This document shows positions 16,907-26,209 of a stretch of 64,000 bases of DNA, in pieces; the stretch's first letter is position 1, and each line of letters starts with the position of its first letter. The stretch is taken from the NCBI RefSeq assembly GCF_024734895.1, contig NZ_CP091430.1, positions 2,932,501 to 2,996,500 on the forward strand, in the 5' to 3' direction. Source of the stretch: Paenibacillus spongiae. GTDB lineage: Bacteria; Bacillota; Bacilli; Paenibacillales; Paenibacillaceae. The translations under genes and the position numbers were made by a program. The notes beneath the pieces are model-generated. The model ran no database searches and was not told where the DNA came from. It saw nothing but the letters and a program-made list of their open reading frames with translations.

Positions 16907-18553
16907 ATGAAAAGGACCGTAGTTGTCGTTGACGATAAGCCGCTTATCCGTCAATCGATTGTGCAGACGATTGATTGGGACAAGCTGAACTGCATGGTCG
17001 TCGGCCAAGCGGAGGACGGTATCGAAGGCAAACGGCTGATCCTCGAACAACAGCCGGATATTCTGATCACGGATATTAAGATGCCCGGATTAAGCGGTCT
17101 CGATTTGGCTGCTTACATGCATGCGACCTTTCCTTTGTCCAAAACGATATTGATCACCGGGTATCAGGATTTCGAGTATGCACAGCGGGCTGTCCGCCTC
17201 GGCGTCTATGACTTTATTGTCAAGCCGGTCCGGAATGAAGAACTGCAGCGGGTGATCGGCTTGGCCGTGGAAGAGATGGAGGGCAGGGACATGGAGATTC
17301 ATCATCTCGAGCAGATGGCCGTCGCTTGTACGTGGCTGGAAGCGCGTCATCAAAGCTCGCTTCCTTCGCTGCGAAGCAAATTTATAGCCGAACTCATAAG
17401 CGGAAGCGTGCCCCTCGAGCCGGATCTGGATCAAACAGCAGCCGATCTCGCGATTACTGGCGTCCGCAATGCGATTGTTATTGTCCGGTCGAAGCAGACG
17501 GCCGCAACCGTACAGGGCGTCGACAGCACCCGAATCCATTCAGGCATTCATAGAAGCCTTACCGAGATGGCGCAAGCAGCCGCGGCGAAGCGTGAATTTC
17601 AGATTATAGAATCCTACCCTCGCGATGACCTCGTATTCGCATGTCTATTCCCCAAAGTATTGACGCCGCGCGAGCTGAGAATGAAGCTGCAGGGCTTCTG
17701 CCATGATTTTATCGAGCTGGTCCGTCTGCGGCATGGCCTGCACTGCTGTATAGCGGTCAGTTCGGCGTATAAGCTGCTGCCGGAGCTGAAGCCGGCATTC
17801 GCGGAGGCTTCTGCCCTCATGGAATCGAGCTTCTTCCGCACGGAGGAGCCAGTCCTCTTCCCAGAACCCCGCCATCATTCGATCGAGGGCGGCAAGTTCT
17901 CGATTATCCGCGATTTGGAGCAATTCAACCAGATGCTTGAGCATGCGAGCAGCGAAGAGATGATCGCGCATCTGGAGCAATTCCTGGAGCAGATCCAAGT
18001 GTATTGCGAAGGCAATATTCTCGTTGCCAAGGGGCTGCTGTCCGATGTTTGTCTTGTGGCGGCACGCTATTACTTCCGTGTAACCGGTGACGAATTCGGC
18101 TTGAACAAGAGTATTGACGAGATCTTGGAGGACGTCTACCGGCTGCCCAATATGAAGGAAGCCTCGGACTATCTGGCTGCTTTCGTCAAGAACATCAAGG
18201 GCAAGCTGGAAGGCAGCGACAAGCAGTACAGCCTCGTGGTGAAGAAGTCCATCGACTATATTAACAGCCACTTCTCGGAAAATATTAGCTTGACCGCCGT
18301 CGCCGAGCACTTCGGCTTAAGCCCGAGCTACTTGAGCCGTCTGCTGCGTACGGAAACCGGCATCAATTTCGTCGACCTGGTCTATAAGGCAAGAATTGAA
18401 GCGGCAAAGCGGCTGCTGAAGGACCCGAAGCATAAAGTGAATGAGGTCGGGGAAATGGTCGGCTACAAAGAATATGCGTACTTCTATCAAGTCTTCAAGA
18501 AAGTGGAGGGCATATCCCCGAAGGAATACAAGAACAGAAGTAAAGAAAGCTAA
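16907..18553 (+). CDS. YesN-type response regulator with AraC DNA-binding domain
   Basis: This 548-residue protein has ATG with GAGGAGG at proper spacing. The receiver domain occupies residues 1-120 (VVVVDDKPLIRQSI; phospho-acceptor Asp56 in ILITDIKMPG; Lys in FIVKPVRNEEL). A long middle region of unknown fold covers ~130-440. A C-terminal AraC/XylS pair of helix-turn-helices covers ~445-545 (YINSHFSENISLTAVAEHFG, YLSRLLRTETGINF, VNEVGEMVGYKEYAYFYQVF). Such regulators activate sugar-transport and lyase genes in Firmicutes when phosphorylated by a YesM-type kinase. The cognate kinase is at 19788, so this is probably the activator of the 18.6-32.5 kb locus. Confidence 0.92.
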   Translation: MKRTVVVVDDKPLIRQSIVQTIDWDKLNCMVVGQAEDGIEGKRLILEQQPDILITDIKMPGLSGLDLAAYMHATFPLSKTILITGYQDFEYAQRAVRLGVYDFIVKPVRNEELQRVIGLAVEEMEGRDMEIHHLEQMAVACTWLEARHQSSLPSLRSKFIAELISGSVPLEPDLDQTAADLAITGVRNAIVIVRSKQTAATVQGVDSTRIHSGIHRSLTEMAQAAAAKREFQIIESYPRDDLVFACLFPKVLTPRELRMKLQGFCHDFIELVRLRHGLHCCIAVSSAYKLLPELKPAFAEASALMESSFFRTEEPVLFPEPRHHSIEGGKFSIIRDLEQFNQMLEHASSEEMIAHLEQFLEQIQVYCEGNILVAKGLLSDVCLVAARYYFRVTGDEFGLNKSIDEILEDVYRLPNMKEASDYLAAFVKNIKGKLEGSDKQYSLVVKKSIDYINSHFSENISLTAVAEHFGLSPSYLSRLLRTETGINFVDLVYKARIEAAKRLLKDPKHKVNEVGEMVGYKEYAYFYQVFKKVEGISPKEYKNRSKES

Positions 18554-18683
18554 TATAACCGTAAATTTGCCCGATACTATGCGGTGCCGTTCTGTCTTAT
18601 GGTGAGATTTGTATGATATACATCATGACCGTCAATCATTATGGCAGCGGTTACATCCGGTAGACAGAGGAGGAGAAAGTCAA

Positions 18684-19772
18684 ATGAAAGCCATTCGATT
18701 GCAGCGGGAGCAAATCGAAACCTTAATCGGCAAGGTCATTACCGGCATGCAGAATCTGACGATTTCCATCGAGGAAGACACCCCTGTCAGCATTATTAAT
18801 ATGAACAAATGGGATTGGTCCCAGGGCGTAGGGCTCTTCTCCTTATATTTGTATTACAAGGAAACGGGCAACCGAGGCGTTCTGCGTTATTTGACGGAGT
18901 GGTTCGATAACCGGATCCGGGAAGGCCTTCCGGCGAAAAATGTGAACACCATGTGCCCGCTGCTCACACTCAGCTACTTGTACGAAGAGACGAACAATCC
19001 GCTGTACTTGGAAATTTGCGAGGAGTGGGCCAGCTATGCCGCGGATGAAATGCCGAGAACGCCGGAATTCGGCATTACGCATGTGACCCTCGATAGCGCC
19101 AACGAGGGCGAGCTCCGTGACGATACGCTGTATATGACGGTGCTGTTTATGGGCCGGATGGGCGTCCTGCTGAGGAAGGACTTCTATGTACAGGAGAGCA
19201 TGCGCCAGTTTCTCGTCCATCTGAAATATTTGACGGATACCGAAACAGGCCTGTTCTTCCACGGCTGGTCATTCGTGCGCAAGGACAATTATGCCAGGGC
19301 GTTATGGGGGCGGGGCAATGCGTGGTATATGGCCGGACTGGTGGACTATCTCGACATCATCGAGCTTCCGCTAGGGATCGAGCTGTTTCTCATCTCTTCT
19401 CTGGAGCAGCAAGCCCGCAAGCTTAGCGAGCTGCAGACGGAGAACGGCATGTGGCGGACGCTTCTGGACGATCCGGAAGCCTATGAAGAAACGTCGGCGA
19501 CAGCAGGCTTCGCGTATGGCATTCTGAAGGCGGTGCGTAAAGGCTATATTAGCGAGACTTACAGAGAAGCGGGAATCCAGGCACTTCATGCGGTCATTCG
19601 TCATATTGACGACCAGGGAATCGTTCACGGCGTATCGTACGGCACCCGGATGGGGCTCACACGGCAGTTCTATAAGGAGATTCCGCAATGTCCGATGCCT
19701 TACGGCCAGTCGATGACGCTTCTCATGCTGGTCGAGTATCTGCATCACTTCGATGACGATTGTTATTCTTAA
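18684..19772 (+). CDS. GH105-family unsaturated glycuronyl hydrolase, copy 1
   Basis: This ~362-residue cytoplasmic enzyme starts at ATG 18684, right after GAGGAGGAGAAAGTC; a longer upstream frame lacks a ribosome site. It has the (alpha/alpha)6 fold of the GH88/GH105 group, which removes 4,5-unsaturated uronic acids from oligosaccharides made by polysaccharide lyases. Visible motifs: NKWDWSQGVGLFSLYLYYK, CPLLTLSYLYEE, DDTLYMTVLFMGRMG (probable catalytic Asp), ALWGRGNAWYMAGLVDYL, SATAGFAYGILKAVRKGY and CPMPYGQSMTLLMLVEYL. The length fits YteR/YesR. It is closely related to the copy at 21782. It sits between the response-regulator and kinase genes, with only a 15-bp gap to the kinase. Confidence 0.88.
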   Translation: MKAIRLQREQIETLIGKVITGMQNLTISIEEDTPVSIINMNKWDWSQGVGLFSLYLYYKETGNRGVLRYLTEWFDNRIREGLPAKNVNTMCPLLTLSYLYEETNNPLYLEICEEWASYAADEMPRTPEFGITHVTLDSANEGELRDDTLYMTVLFMGRMGVLLRKDFYVQESMRQFLVHLKYLTDTETGLFFHGWSFVRKDNYARALWGRGNAWYMAGLVDYLDIIELPLGIELFLISSLEQQARKLSELQTENGMWRTLLDDPEAYEETSATAGFAYGILKAVRKGYISETYREAGIQALHAVIRHIDDQGIVHGVSYGTRMGLTRQFYKEIPQCPMPYGQSMTLLMLVEYLHHFDDDCYS

Positions 19773-19787
19773 GATGTGGGTGAGTTC

Positions 19788-21578
19788 ATGCGCAGAATCA
19801 GCAGCTTCTTTATGAACATGAAGCTTCGCTCGAAATTTCTCCTCTCGTTTACAGCGATCATTTTCGTAACGGTTCTTATGATTAGCGTCGTTAATTATGT
19901 CGTCTCCATCGGGGCGATCAAACGAAATTCCGGTGAATTCTCCGAATATCTGATCGGGCAAATCGGCATCAATCTGGAGAAGCGCACCAAGGATATCGAG
20001 GAGATCGCCTTCCAGCAGTTTCGCAGCTCCAGTCTAAGCGAGCGGCTGAGCCAGACCGATACGTCCGAAGAGACCATTTATTTCCGCAATAAATATATTA
20101 ATGATTTTATGAGCGAGCTTATGTTTACGAAGGAAGATTTCTTGGCCGTGATGATCATCGATGTGAATGAGAAGCCCTATTTGGTGCAGCGGCAAACGTT
20201 CCATCAATACGATCAAGAATTGCTTCAGCGGCTCGATATCGATGCCGTTCAGCAGAAACGCGGCAAGCCGGTTTGGTTTCAAGGGGAGCATGGAACGGTA
20301 TTCATGGTGCGCGCGATGTTCGATATTCCGACGGCCAAATATGTCGGAATGATTGCGATCGGGCTGGACAGCAGCTATATCAGCAGCATTATAACGAATG
20401 TCAATCAACTGATGGACGGCGATATTCTCATTCTTAACGAGAATAATGAGCTGTTCGTGCCGGACCTGAAGCATAGCGGCGTCGCGCATTTTTTCTTGGA
20501 CAACAAGCTCTACCTGGCGAATGAATCGAAGAACAGCCTAGCGTATAATGGCAGCCAATATATATCGACGGTCGTATCGACGTTGTATGATAAATGGAAA
20601 ATCGTACAAATCATCGATGTGAAGCAGCTGACGCGAGATACGGACAGCATTAAATATTGGACCATCAGCACCATATTGGTATCGCTGCTGATCGCCTTCC
20701 TTATGGCCGTGTTTATCTCCAAAAATATAACGGAAAACATCCGGCTGCTGCTTCAGAGCATGACCAGCTTCTCGCTCGATTTCAATCATCATGTGATCGT
20801 CCCGAAGAGCCGAGACGAGGTCGGGCTGCTGGCGGCCAAATTCAATTCCATGGCGGACAAGATCAATGACCTGTTCAACTCGGTGTATCGGGAGAAGCTG
20901 CTGAAGCAGAAAGCGGAATACCGGACGCTTCAGTTCGAATACAAAGCGCTGCAGGCGCAGATGAATCCGCATTTTCTATATAACACCCTGGAGTCGGTGT
21001 ACAGCATGGCCAAGATCAAGGGGGAAGAAGAGATCGGCGAAATGATTTACCTGCTGGGCAAGCTGCTGCGCGAGAGCATCGGCAAGAAGGGCGACGTCCT
21101 TACGCTGCAGGAGGAAATCTCGTTCATACAAAGTTATCTGTCGATCCATAAAATGATTTACGGCGACAAAATCGAAGTCGTGTACCGGCTTGACGACGAG
21201 CTTATGGACTGCCGCGTACCGAAATTCATCTTGCAGCCGCTGGTGGAGAACGCCGTCATCCACGGCATCGAAGCAAAGCCGGGCAAAGGCGTGATCCATA
21301 TCATCTGCCGTGCGGAAGAAGAGGATTTGATTATCGAAGTGGCAGATAACGGAATCGGGATGGACGAGGAGATGGTGGAGCGGCTGCTCAACCCCGAGCG
21401 GTACGGTACCATCATTGATTCGAACAAGCATACGAATGTCGGCATCATAAGCGTTCACAAGCGCGCGAAAATCTTATACGGGGATAAGTACGGACTATCG
21501 ATTCAGAGCAAATCCGGCGAAGGAACGACGGTTCAAATCCGGCTGCCGATATTGGATGGCGGACATAGCCGAGACTAG
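19788..21578 (+). CDS. YesM-type sensor histidine kinase
   Basis: This ~596-residue membrane kinase has the chosen start ATG 19788; an alternative GTG lies 12 bp upstream and both ribosome sites are weak. Membrane segment 1 is at ~15-38 (FLLSFTAIIFVTVLMISVVN), an extracellular sensing domain at ~40-290, segment 2 at ~292-312 (STILVSLLIAFLMAVFI), then a HAMP linker. The His_kinase domain has LQAQMNPHFLYNTLESVYSM (His about residue 394), and the ATPase domain has QPLVENAVIHGIE, ADNGIGMDEE and GEGTTVQIRLP. It should phosphorylate the YesN-type regulator at 16907 on sensing a sugar ligand, possibly via the binding protein at 28536. Confidence 0.92.
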   Translation: MRRISSFFMNMKLRSKFLLSFTAIIFVTVLMISVVNYVVSIGAIKRNSGEFSEYLIGQIGINLEKRTKDIEEIAFQQFRSSSLSERLSQTDTSEETIYFRNKYINDFMSELMFTKEDFLAVMIIDVNEKPYLVQRQTFHQYDQELLQRLDIDAVQQKRGKPVWFQGEHGTVFMVRAMFDIPTAKYVGMIAIGLDSSYISSIITNVNQLMDGDILILNENNELFVPDLKHSGVAHFFLDNKLYLANESKNSLAYNGSQYISTVVSTLYDKWKIVQIIDVKQLTRDTDSIKYWTISTILVSLLIAFLMAVFISKNITENIRLLLQSMTSFSLDFNHHVIVPKSRDEVGLLAAKFNSMADKINDLFNSVYREKLLKQKAEYRTLQFEYKALQAQMNPHFLYNTLESVYSMAKIKGEEEIGEMIYLLGKLLRESIGKKGDVLTLQEEISFIQSYLSIHKMIYGDKIEVVYRLDDELMDCRVPKFILQPLVENAVIHGIEAKPGKGVIHIICRAEEEDLIIEVADNGIGMDEEMVERLLNPERYGTIIDSNKHTNVGIISVHKRAKILYGDKYGLSIQSKSGEGTTVQIRLPILDGGHSRD

Positions 21579-21781
21579 ATGAGGGTGCCCACGACGGCAG
21601 CATTGCAGCGGAGCAGGCGAATAATTCCGTAATGCCGCCGCGATCGGAACATCACTTCGCGCAGCGAATGAGGACAGTTCAATCGTCAAAATAGCTAATA
21701 TAACAGCAAGATACTCCAATAGAAAACGTCCGATATTCTTGTAAAATAAGTACCAACCTGGGCGAAGGAGGAGTTAAACGT

Positions 21782-22858
21782 ATGCTAGGCACGATGAGCA
21801 AGGAATTGACCGAAGATGCGATCGCTCGTGTCCTGCAAGGCATGAAGGATTTGAAGCCGACGATCAAAGAGAATGTCAAGGACAGCATTATTTCGATGGA
21901 TGTATGGGATTGGTCGCAGGGCGTAGGCTTGTTCGCCATGTATTTGTATTATAAGGAAACGGGCAGCAAGGAAATACTGGGCAGCCTGACAAGCTGGTTT
22001 GACCGACATATCGAGAAGGGCTTGCCGGGGAAAAATGTAAATACGATGTGTCCCCTGCTCACAATGAGCTATCTGTATGAGGAGCTGAACCGGCCCGATT
22101 ACCTTGACATTTGCTTGGAGTGGGTCAAGTACGTGTATGAGGAGATGCCGCGAACCCCTGAAGGCGGAATCTCGCATTTGACGGTCAGCAGCGCGAATGA
22201 AGGACAATTATGGGATGATACCTTGTATATGTCCGTTCTGTTTCTCGGGCGGATGGGCGTGCTGCTGAACAAGGACGAGTATGTGCAGGAGAGCGTCCAC
22301 CAGTTTCTCGTCCATCTCAAATATTTAACCGATGTCAAGACAGGATTGTTCTATCACGGTTGGACGTTTCTTGGGAACCATCACTTTGCCGGCGCGCGCT
22401 GGGGCCGGGGGAACGCCTGGTATACCGCGGGCTTAATCGATTATTTGGATATTGTGCCGGTGCCGGCCGGAGTCAGGAAGTTTCTTCTTACATCCTTGGA
22501 ACGCCAGGCGGAAGCTCTTGTCTCCCTTCAGACAGAGGAGGGAATGTGGCGGACGCTGCTGGACGATCCCGACTCCTACGTGGAGAGCTCGGCCACGGCC
22601 GGTTTCGCTTACGGGATCCTGAAGGCGGTCCGCAAAGGCTACTTGCCTGAATCCTTCCGCGAATGCGGCTGCAAGGCGCTTCGGGCGGTCGTCAGCCGCA
22701 TCGACGAGGCCGGGATGGTGCAGGACGTATCCTATGGAACCTGTGTCGGAGATACGATGGATTATTACAAGAAGATATCCGTCTGTCCGATGCCGTACGG
22801 CCAGGCGATGACGTTATTGATGCTGGTGGAAAGCCTGAAGCATCCGCAGATGAAATAA
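21782..22858 (+). CDS. GH105-family unsaturated glycuronyl hydrolase, copy 2
   Basis: This 358-residue enzyme has ATG behind GAAGGAGGAG. It is a clear paralogue of the 18684 gene and aligns along the full length, sharing MDVWDWSQGVGLFAMYLYYK, CPLLTMSYLYEELN, DDTLYMSVLFLGRMGVLL, ARWGRGNAWYTAGLIDYL, SATAGFAYGILKAVRKGY and CPMPYGQAMTLLMLVESL. Two copies could process different linkages or decorations of the same lyase products. The following heparinase-like gene begins 25 bp downstream, so the lyase and this hydrolase are probably co-translated in one operon. No signal peptide is seen, so it acts in the cytoplasm on imported oligosaccharides. Confidence 0.88.
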   Translation: MLGTMSKELTEDAIARVLQGMKDLKPTIKENVKDSIISMDVWDWSQGVGLFAMYLYYKETGSKEILGSLTSWFDRHIEKGLPGKNVNTMCPLLTMSYLYEELNRPDYLDICLEWVKYVYEEMPRTPEGGISHLTVSSANEGQLWDDTLYMSVLFLGRMGVLLNKDEYVQESVHQFLVHLKYLTDVKTGLFYHGWTFLGNHHFAGARWGRGNAWYTAGLIDYLDIVPVPAGVRKFLLTSLERQAEALVSLQTEEGMWRTLLDDPDSYVESSATAGFAYGILKAVRKGYLPESFRECGCKALRAVVSRIDEAGMVQDVSYGTCVGDTMDYYKKISVCPMPYGQAMTLLMLVESLKHPQMK

Positions 22859-22883
22859 TGGAACCCGAAGGGAGCAGGGCGGT

Positions 22884-24779
22884 ATGAACGTTACGATGCG
22901 GTTGGTGGAGGATTGGCAAGCCGTTCGCGAGAAAATCAAATCGCATTCATGGGCGGAGCAAATCGTGAATCAAATCAAGCCCCAAACCGACTGGTGGGCA
23001 GCGCATTATGAGGATGACCCTGCCAGAGTCGCCGGATGGGGGCATCATTATTTCTGCGACAAGTGTTTTGCCTCACTGATCTTCGATCCGGAGAAGCCCA
23101 ATGAGCACCGATGCAGCGGATGCGGACAATTGCGCGAGGCACAGGAAGCGGACGATGCCTGGTGTTATATTTACCGGTCCACAGTCGGCTCCCAAGTGTT
23201 TCATGCGGCGGTTCTTTACAACATCTATGAAGATCCGGCCTATCTGGCCTTCATCCGGAAAGTATTGGCCTTCTATTGCGATCATTACGGCACATTCCAG
23301 GTCCGGACGCCGCCTGGCCAGGAAGGAATGTTCTCGGGGACCGACTTAACCGACGCGGTAACCGTCATCGCGATGCTGAAGGGGCTTGAGCTGGTTAAGG
23401 AGGAGCTGACGGGCGAAGAGCTGGAGACCTATAAGCATCGGTTCTTCCTGCCGGAAGCGGCGTTTCTTATCGAGAAGGTCGGCTGTACGCCGAATATCAT
23501 CTGCTGGATGAAAGCCGCCGCCGGGATGATCGGCCTGTTCTTCAATGAGCGAATATGGTGCGAGCGCGCCGCGGAAGGGGAATACGGCATCAAGAAGAAG
23601 CTCTCAGACGGCTTGCTGCCGGAAGGCTTCTGGTACGAGGCGTCCTTCCACTATCATTTTTATTGTGCGGACGGACTTACGTATTATCTCGCATTCTGCA
23701 AGCTTTACGGATATGATTTTCCGGAGATGGAGGATGCGCTGCTTCGCATGTACCGGTATCCGGTCCGTTATGCGTTCCCGAACGGGGAATTTCCGAATCC
23801 GAACGATGGCTGGCCGCTGCTGAGCTTCGACAATTACGCGCATCAGTACGAATGGATCCGGCAGATTCAAGATGAAGCGCCGTTCCGGTACGCGCTAGCG
23901 CATTGCTACCGGACAAGTGCAGCAGACGGCAAGACGGCGAACATCGGAGGGATCGACCGGCTGCTATTCGGACGGGAATGGGGCGGAGTGAAGCTCGCAG
24001 AAGGTCATCTTGATCGGTATCTTCCGGACGGAAAATCGACATTCGACCCGGATATCTATTTCGGCCTGCTGCAAAGCGGCGAAGCTTCCGTGTTCCTGAA
24101 ATACGGGTTTGTACTGCGCGGTCATTCTCATGCGGATATTATGAATATCGAGATTTTTCTGCAGGATGAGGTTATTTCTCGCGATATTTCGAACAGTGGT
24201 TACGGCTCGGATCTGTTTCGCGAATGGCAGCGGAAGACGGTGGCTCATAACTCGGTCATGGTCGACAAGCAGACGCAGCCCAATCGCCCGACAGGACAGA
24301 TGGTTGCATTCGATCAGGAACAGAACAGCTGCTTCGCATCCGCGAAGGACGTCTACCCCGGCATAGACTTTGCCAGACGTCTTCAATTATTCCCGGATCG
24401 GCTTGAGGATGAATTCGAGGTGCAAGCTTCTGGCGATGATCAAGATGAACATGTAATCGATTGGCTGTTCCATTGTTCGGGCGAGGTAGAGTCGAAGCTG
24501 GCTTTCGCAAAGTCCGCACAGCCGGGCGATGCGGATGGTTATCAGCTGATGCTGGATGTCAGCCGCTGCGATACCGACGAGGACTGGGAGGTAAGCTGGC
24601 GCTTGCCAGACAAGACGCTGACGCTGCATATGGCTGGCTCTCCGGGAACGAGCGTATACCTCTTCAGAGGCTATGAGCACCGTCTTGACCGGACGCGCTG
24701 GGGCGTATTGGTTCGCCGCACCGGCAGGAGTACGAGCTTCAATGCCGTTCACCGGTTTGCGGTATCGCAGAACCATTAA
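22884..24779 (+). CDS. Heparinase II/III-like protein (polysaccharide lyase fold), copy 1
   Basis: This 631-residue protein lacks a signal peptide. The N-terminal ~100 residues carry CDKC (~53) and CSGCG (~74), a four-cysteine knuckle likely to hold zinc. Residues ~100-370 form the helical toroid (SFHYHFYCADGLTYYLAFC, PNGEFPNPNDGWPLLSFDN). The C-terminal beta-region carries heparinase II/III features: RGHSHADIMNIEIFLQDEVI and KTVAHNSVMVDKQTQ. These enzymes cleave uronic-acid-containing chains (heparin, alginate-type oligomers) by beta-elimination, yielding unsaturated ends that GH105 enzymes then remove, exactly what the neighbours provide. Cytoplasmic location suggests an oligosaccharide lyase. 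The substrate is unknown. Confidence 0.8.
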   Translation: MNVTMRLVEDWQAVREKIKSHSWAEQIVNQIKPQTDWWAAHYEDDPARVAGWGHHYFCDKCFASLIFDPEKPNEHRCSGCGQLREAQEADDAWCYIYRSTVGSQVFHAAVLYNIYEDPAYLAFIRKVLAFYCDHYGTFQVRTPPGQEGMFSGTDLTDAVTVIAMLKGLELVKEELTGEELETYKHRFFLPEAAFLIEKVGCTPNIICWMKAAAGMIGLFFNERIWCERAAEGEYGIKKKLSDGLLPEGFWYEASFHYHFYCADGLTYYLAFCKLYGYDFPEMEDALLRMYRYPVRYAFPNGEFPNPNDGWPLLSFDNYAHQYEWIRQIQDEAPFRYALAHCYRTSAADGKTANIGGIDRLLFGREWGGVKLAEGHLDRYLPDGKSTFDPDIYFGLLQSGEASVFLKYGFVLRGHSHADIMNIEIFLQDEVISRDISNSGYGSDLFREWQRKTVAHNSVMVDKQTQPNRPTGQMVAFDQEQNSCFASAKDVYPGIDFARRLQLFPDRLEDEFEVQASGDDQDEHVIDWLFHCSGEVESKLAFAKSAQPGDADGYQLMLDVSRCDTDEDWEVSWRLPDKTLTLHMAGSPGTSVYLFRGYEHRLDRTRWGVLVRRTGRSTSFNAVHRFAVSQNH

Positions 24780-24794
24780 GAGCGAACGAAGCGA

Positions 24795-24831
24795 GAAGGC
24801 GACCCGCCGTGAAGCGCCGGGCGCCTTTTCT
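24795..24831 (+). terminator. Terminator after the first lyase-like gene
   Basis: AAGGCG..CCGGC-type pairing (24796-24827) gives a GC-rich stem flanked by GAAAAG/CTTTTC and ends in TTTTCTTTC. It separates the lyase gene from the PLP enzyme gene. Confidence 0.65.
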
Positions 24832-24945
24832 TTCACATATAGGGCAGTAATCGTTATCGTAAACATTAACTTATAATCTGAGGAGAAAGCCTGCTTCGCC
24901 GTCATGGAACGGTGTGAGCAGCTTCTGCTTGCAGGAGGCTATCTA

Positions 24946-26106
24946 ATGGATGAGAAGAAACGCGAGTTCGTAACGAAGGAAGATATTTGCACGCATTACG
25001 GCGATGAGTATGACCGGCATTTAGGGGCTATTGTTCCCCCTATCTTCCAGAATACGCTGTTTACGAGAAAGACGATGAATCATGGGTACACGTACACCCG
25101 CGTCTCGAATCCGACTACCGAAATCGCGGAGAAGAAGATCGCGGCGCTGGAGGAGGGCGAGGAGGCGCGGTGCTTCTCCTCCGGAATGGCGGCGATAACG
25201 GCGGCATTGATGCATGTATTGGAGAAAGACTGTCACATCGTCTGCCCGTCGAACGTCTATCCGCCGACGAGAGGGTTTCTGGAAACCTATATGTCGAAGT
25301 TCGGCGTCGAGACGACATTCGTAACAGGGGAGAGCTTAAGCGAGATCGAACAGGCGCTGCGTCCGGAGACGAAAGCGATCTATCTGGAAACGCCGCTGTC
25401 GAATCTGTTCACCCTTCAGGATTTGAGAGCGGTGGCGGATATAGCCAGGGCGAAGGGGATCGTTACGATCGTCGACAACACGTGGGCAACGCCGCTCTAC
25501 CAGAATCCGATTGCCCTGGGGATCGACATCGTCGTGCATTCGGCGACCAAATATATGGGCGGACATAGCGATATTCTTGCCGGTGTGATGATCGGGCGCC
25601 AATCGGTCATGGACGAAATTACACATCGAGAGAGAGGCATGTTCGGCGCTGCGATGGATCCCCATCAGGCATGGCTGCTGATTCGCGGCCTTCGCACGCT
25701 GCCTGTCCGGATGCGCCAGCATCAGGAAAGCGCAATGAAGGCCGCGGCCTTTCTGGAATCGCATCCGATGGTTCAGCGCGTATTCTATCCCGGTCTCGAA
25801 AGCCATCCGCAGTACGAGCTGGGGCGCAGCCAGATGTCCGGCTATTCGGGCTTGTTCAGCTTCGTGCCGAAGGGGAATCGGGAGCAAATTACCGGGTTCA
25901 TGAAGTCGCTGAAGCTGTTCGAGGAAGGTCCGAGCTGGGGCGGATTCGAAAGCTTGATCAATTCGCCGGGGCTGTGGCTGGACGAGGAAGCATCGGCGCG
26001 GACCGGTATTCCGCAAGGTCTGGTCAGGCTGTCGATCGGTCTGGAGAACACGGATTCGCTGCTCGCCGACCTGGATGACGCCCTGCATAGGATGAAGCGG
26101 TTCTAA
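24946..26106 (+). CDS. PLP-dependent Cys/Met-metabolism family enzyme
   Basis: This ~386-residue enzyme starts at ATG 24946 behind GGAGG. It belongs to the cystathionine gamma-synthase / beta-lyase / methionine gamma-lyase family: Y-T-Y-T-R-V-SNPT (cofactor phosphate and neighbouring-subunit contacts), CFSSGMAAITAALM, IVDNTWATPLYQNP (Asp binding the pyridine nitrogen), VVHSATKYMGGHSDILAG (Schiff-base Lys) and GLVRLSIGLENTDSLLADL. The precise reaction cannot be fixed by eye. Its own -10-like TATAAT (~24871) and a terminator on the left suggest an independent unit. It nevertheless splits a carbohydrate locus, between the lyase and transporter genes, where such an enzyme is unexpected. Confidence 0.88.
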   Translation: MDEKKREFVTKEDICTHYGDEYDRHLGAIVPPIFQNTLFTRKTMNHGYTYTRVSNPTTEIAEKKIAALEEGEEARCFSSGMAAITAALMHVLEKDCHIVCPSNVYPPTRGFLETYMSKFGVETTFVTGESLSEIEQALRPETKAIYLETPLSNLFTLQDLRAVADIARAKGIVTIVDNTWATPLYQNPIALGIDIVVHSATKYMGGHSDILAGVMIGRQSVMDEITHRERGMFGAAMDPHQAWLLIRGLRTLPVRMRQHQESAMKAAAFLESHPMVQRVFYPGLESHPQYELGRSQMSGYSGLFSFVPKGNREQITGFMKSLKLFEEGPSWGGFESLINSPGLWLDEEASARTGIPQGLVRLSIGLENTDSLLADLDDALHRMKRF

Positions 26107-26149
26107 TATTCGAGGTCAAGAAAACTAATAAAATGTAAAAATCAACGCA

Positions 26150-26176
26150 TGTAAACCGCTTTCAATGCAGGCTACA
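26150..26176 (+). promoter_or_regulatory. Possible catabolite-control (cre-like) site and -10 box of the transporter operon
   Basis: TGTAAACCGCTTTCA (26150-26164) resembles a CcpA cre site with one extra central base (half-sites TGTAAAC and GCTTTCA). TACAAT at 26171-26176 could be the -10 box, so the cre-like sequence would overlap the -35 region. The spacing flaw keeps confidence low. Confidence 0.35.
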
Positions 26177-26209
26177 ATTGGTTTATCCCACAAGGAAAGC
26201 AGTGAGCTT

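Noticed and set aside
24850-24945. S-box or T-box leader for the PLP-dependent enzyme
   Set aside because: The gap is under 100 bp after its -10-like box and lacks the conserved cores of either element.
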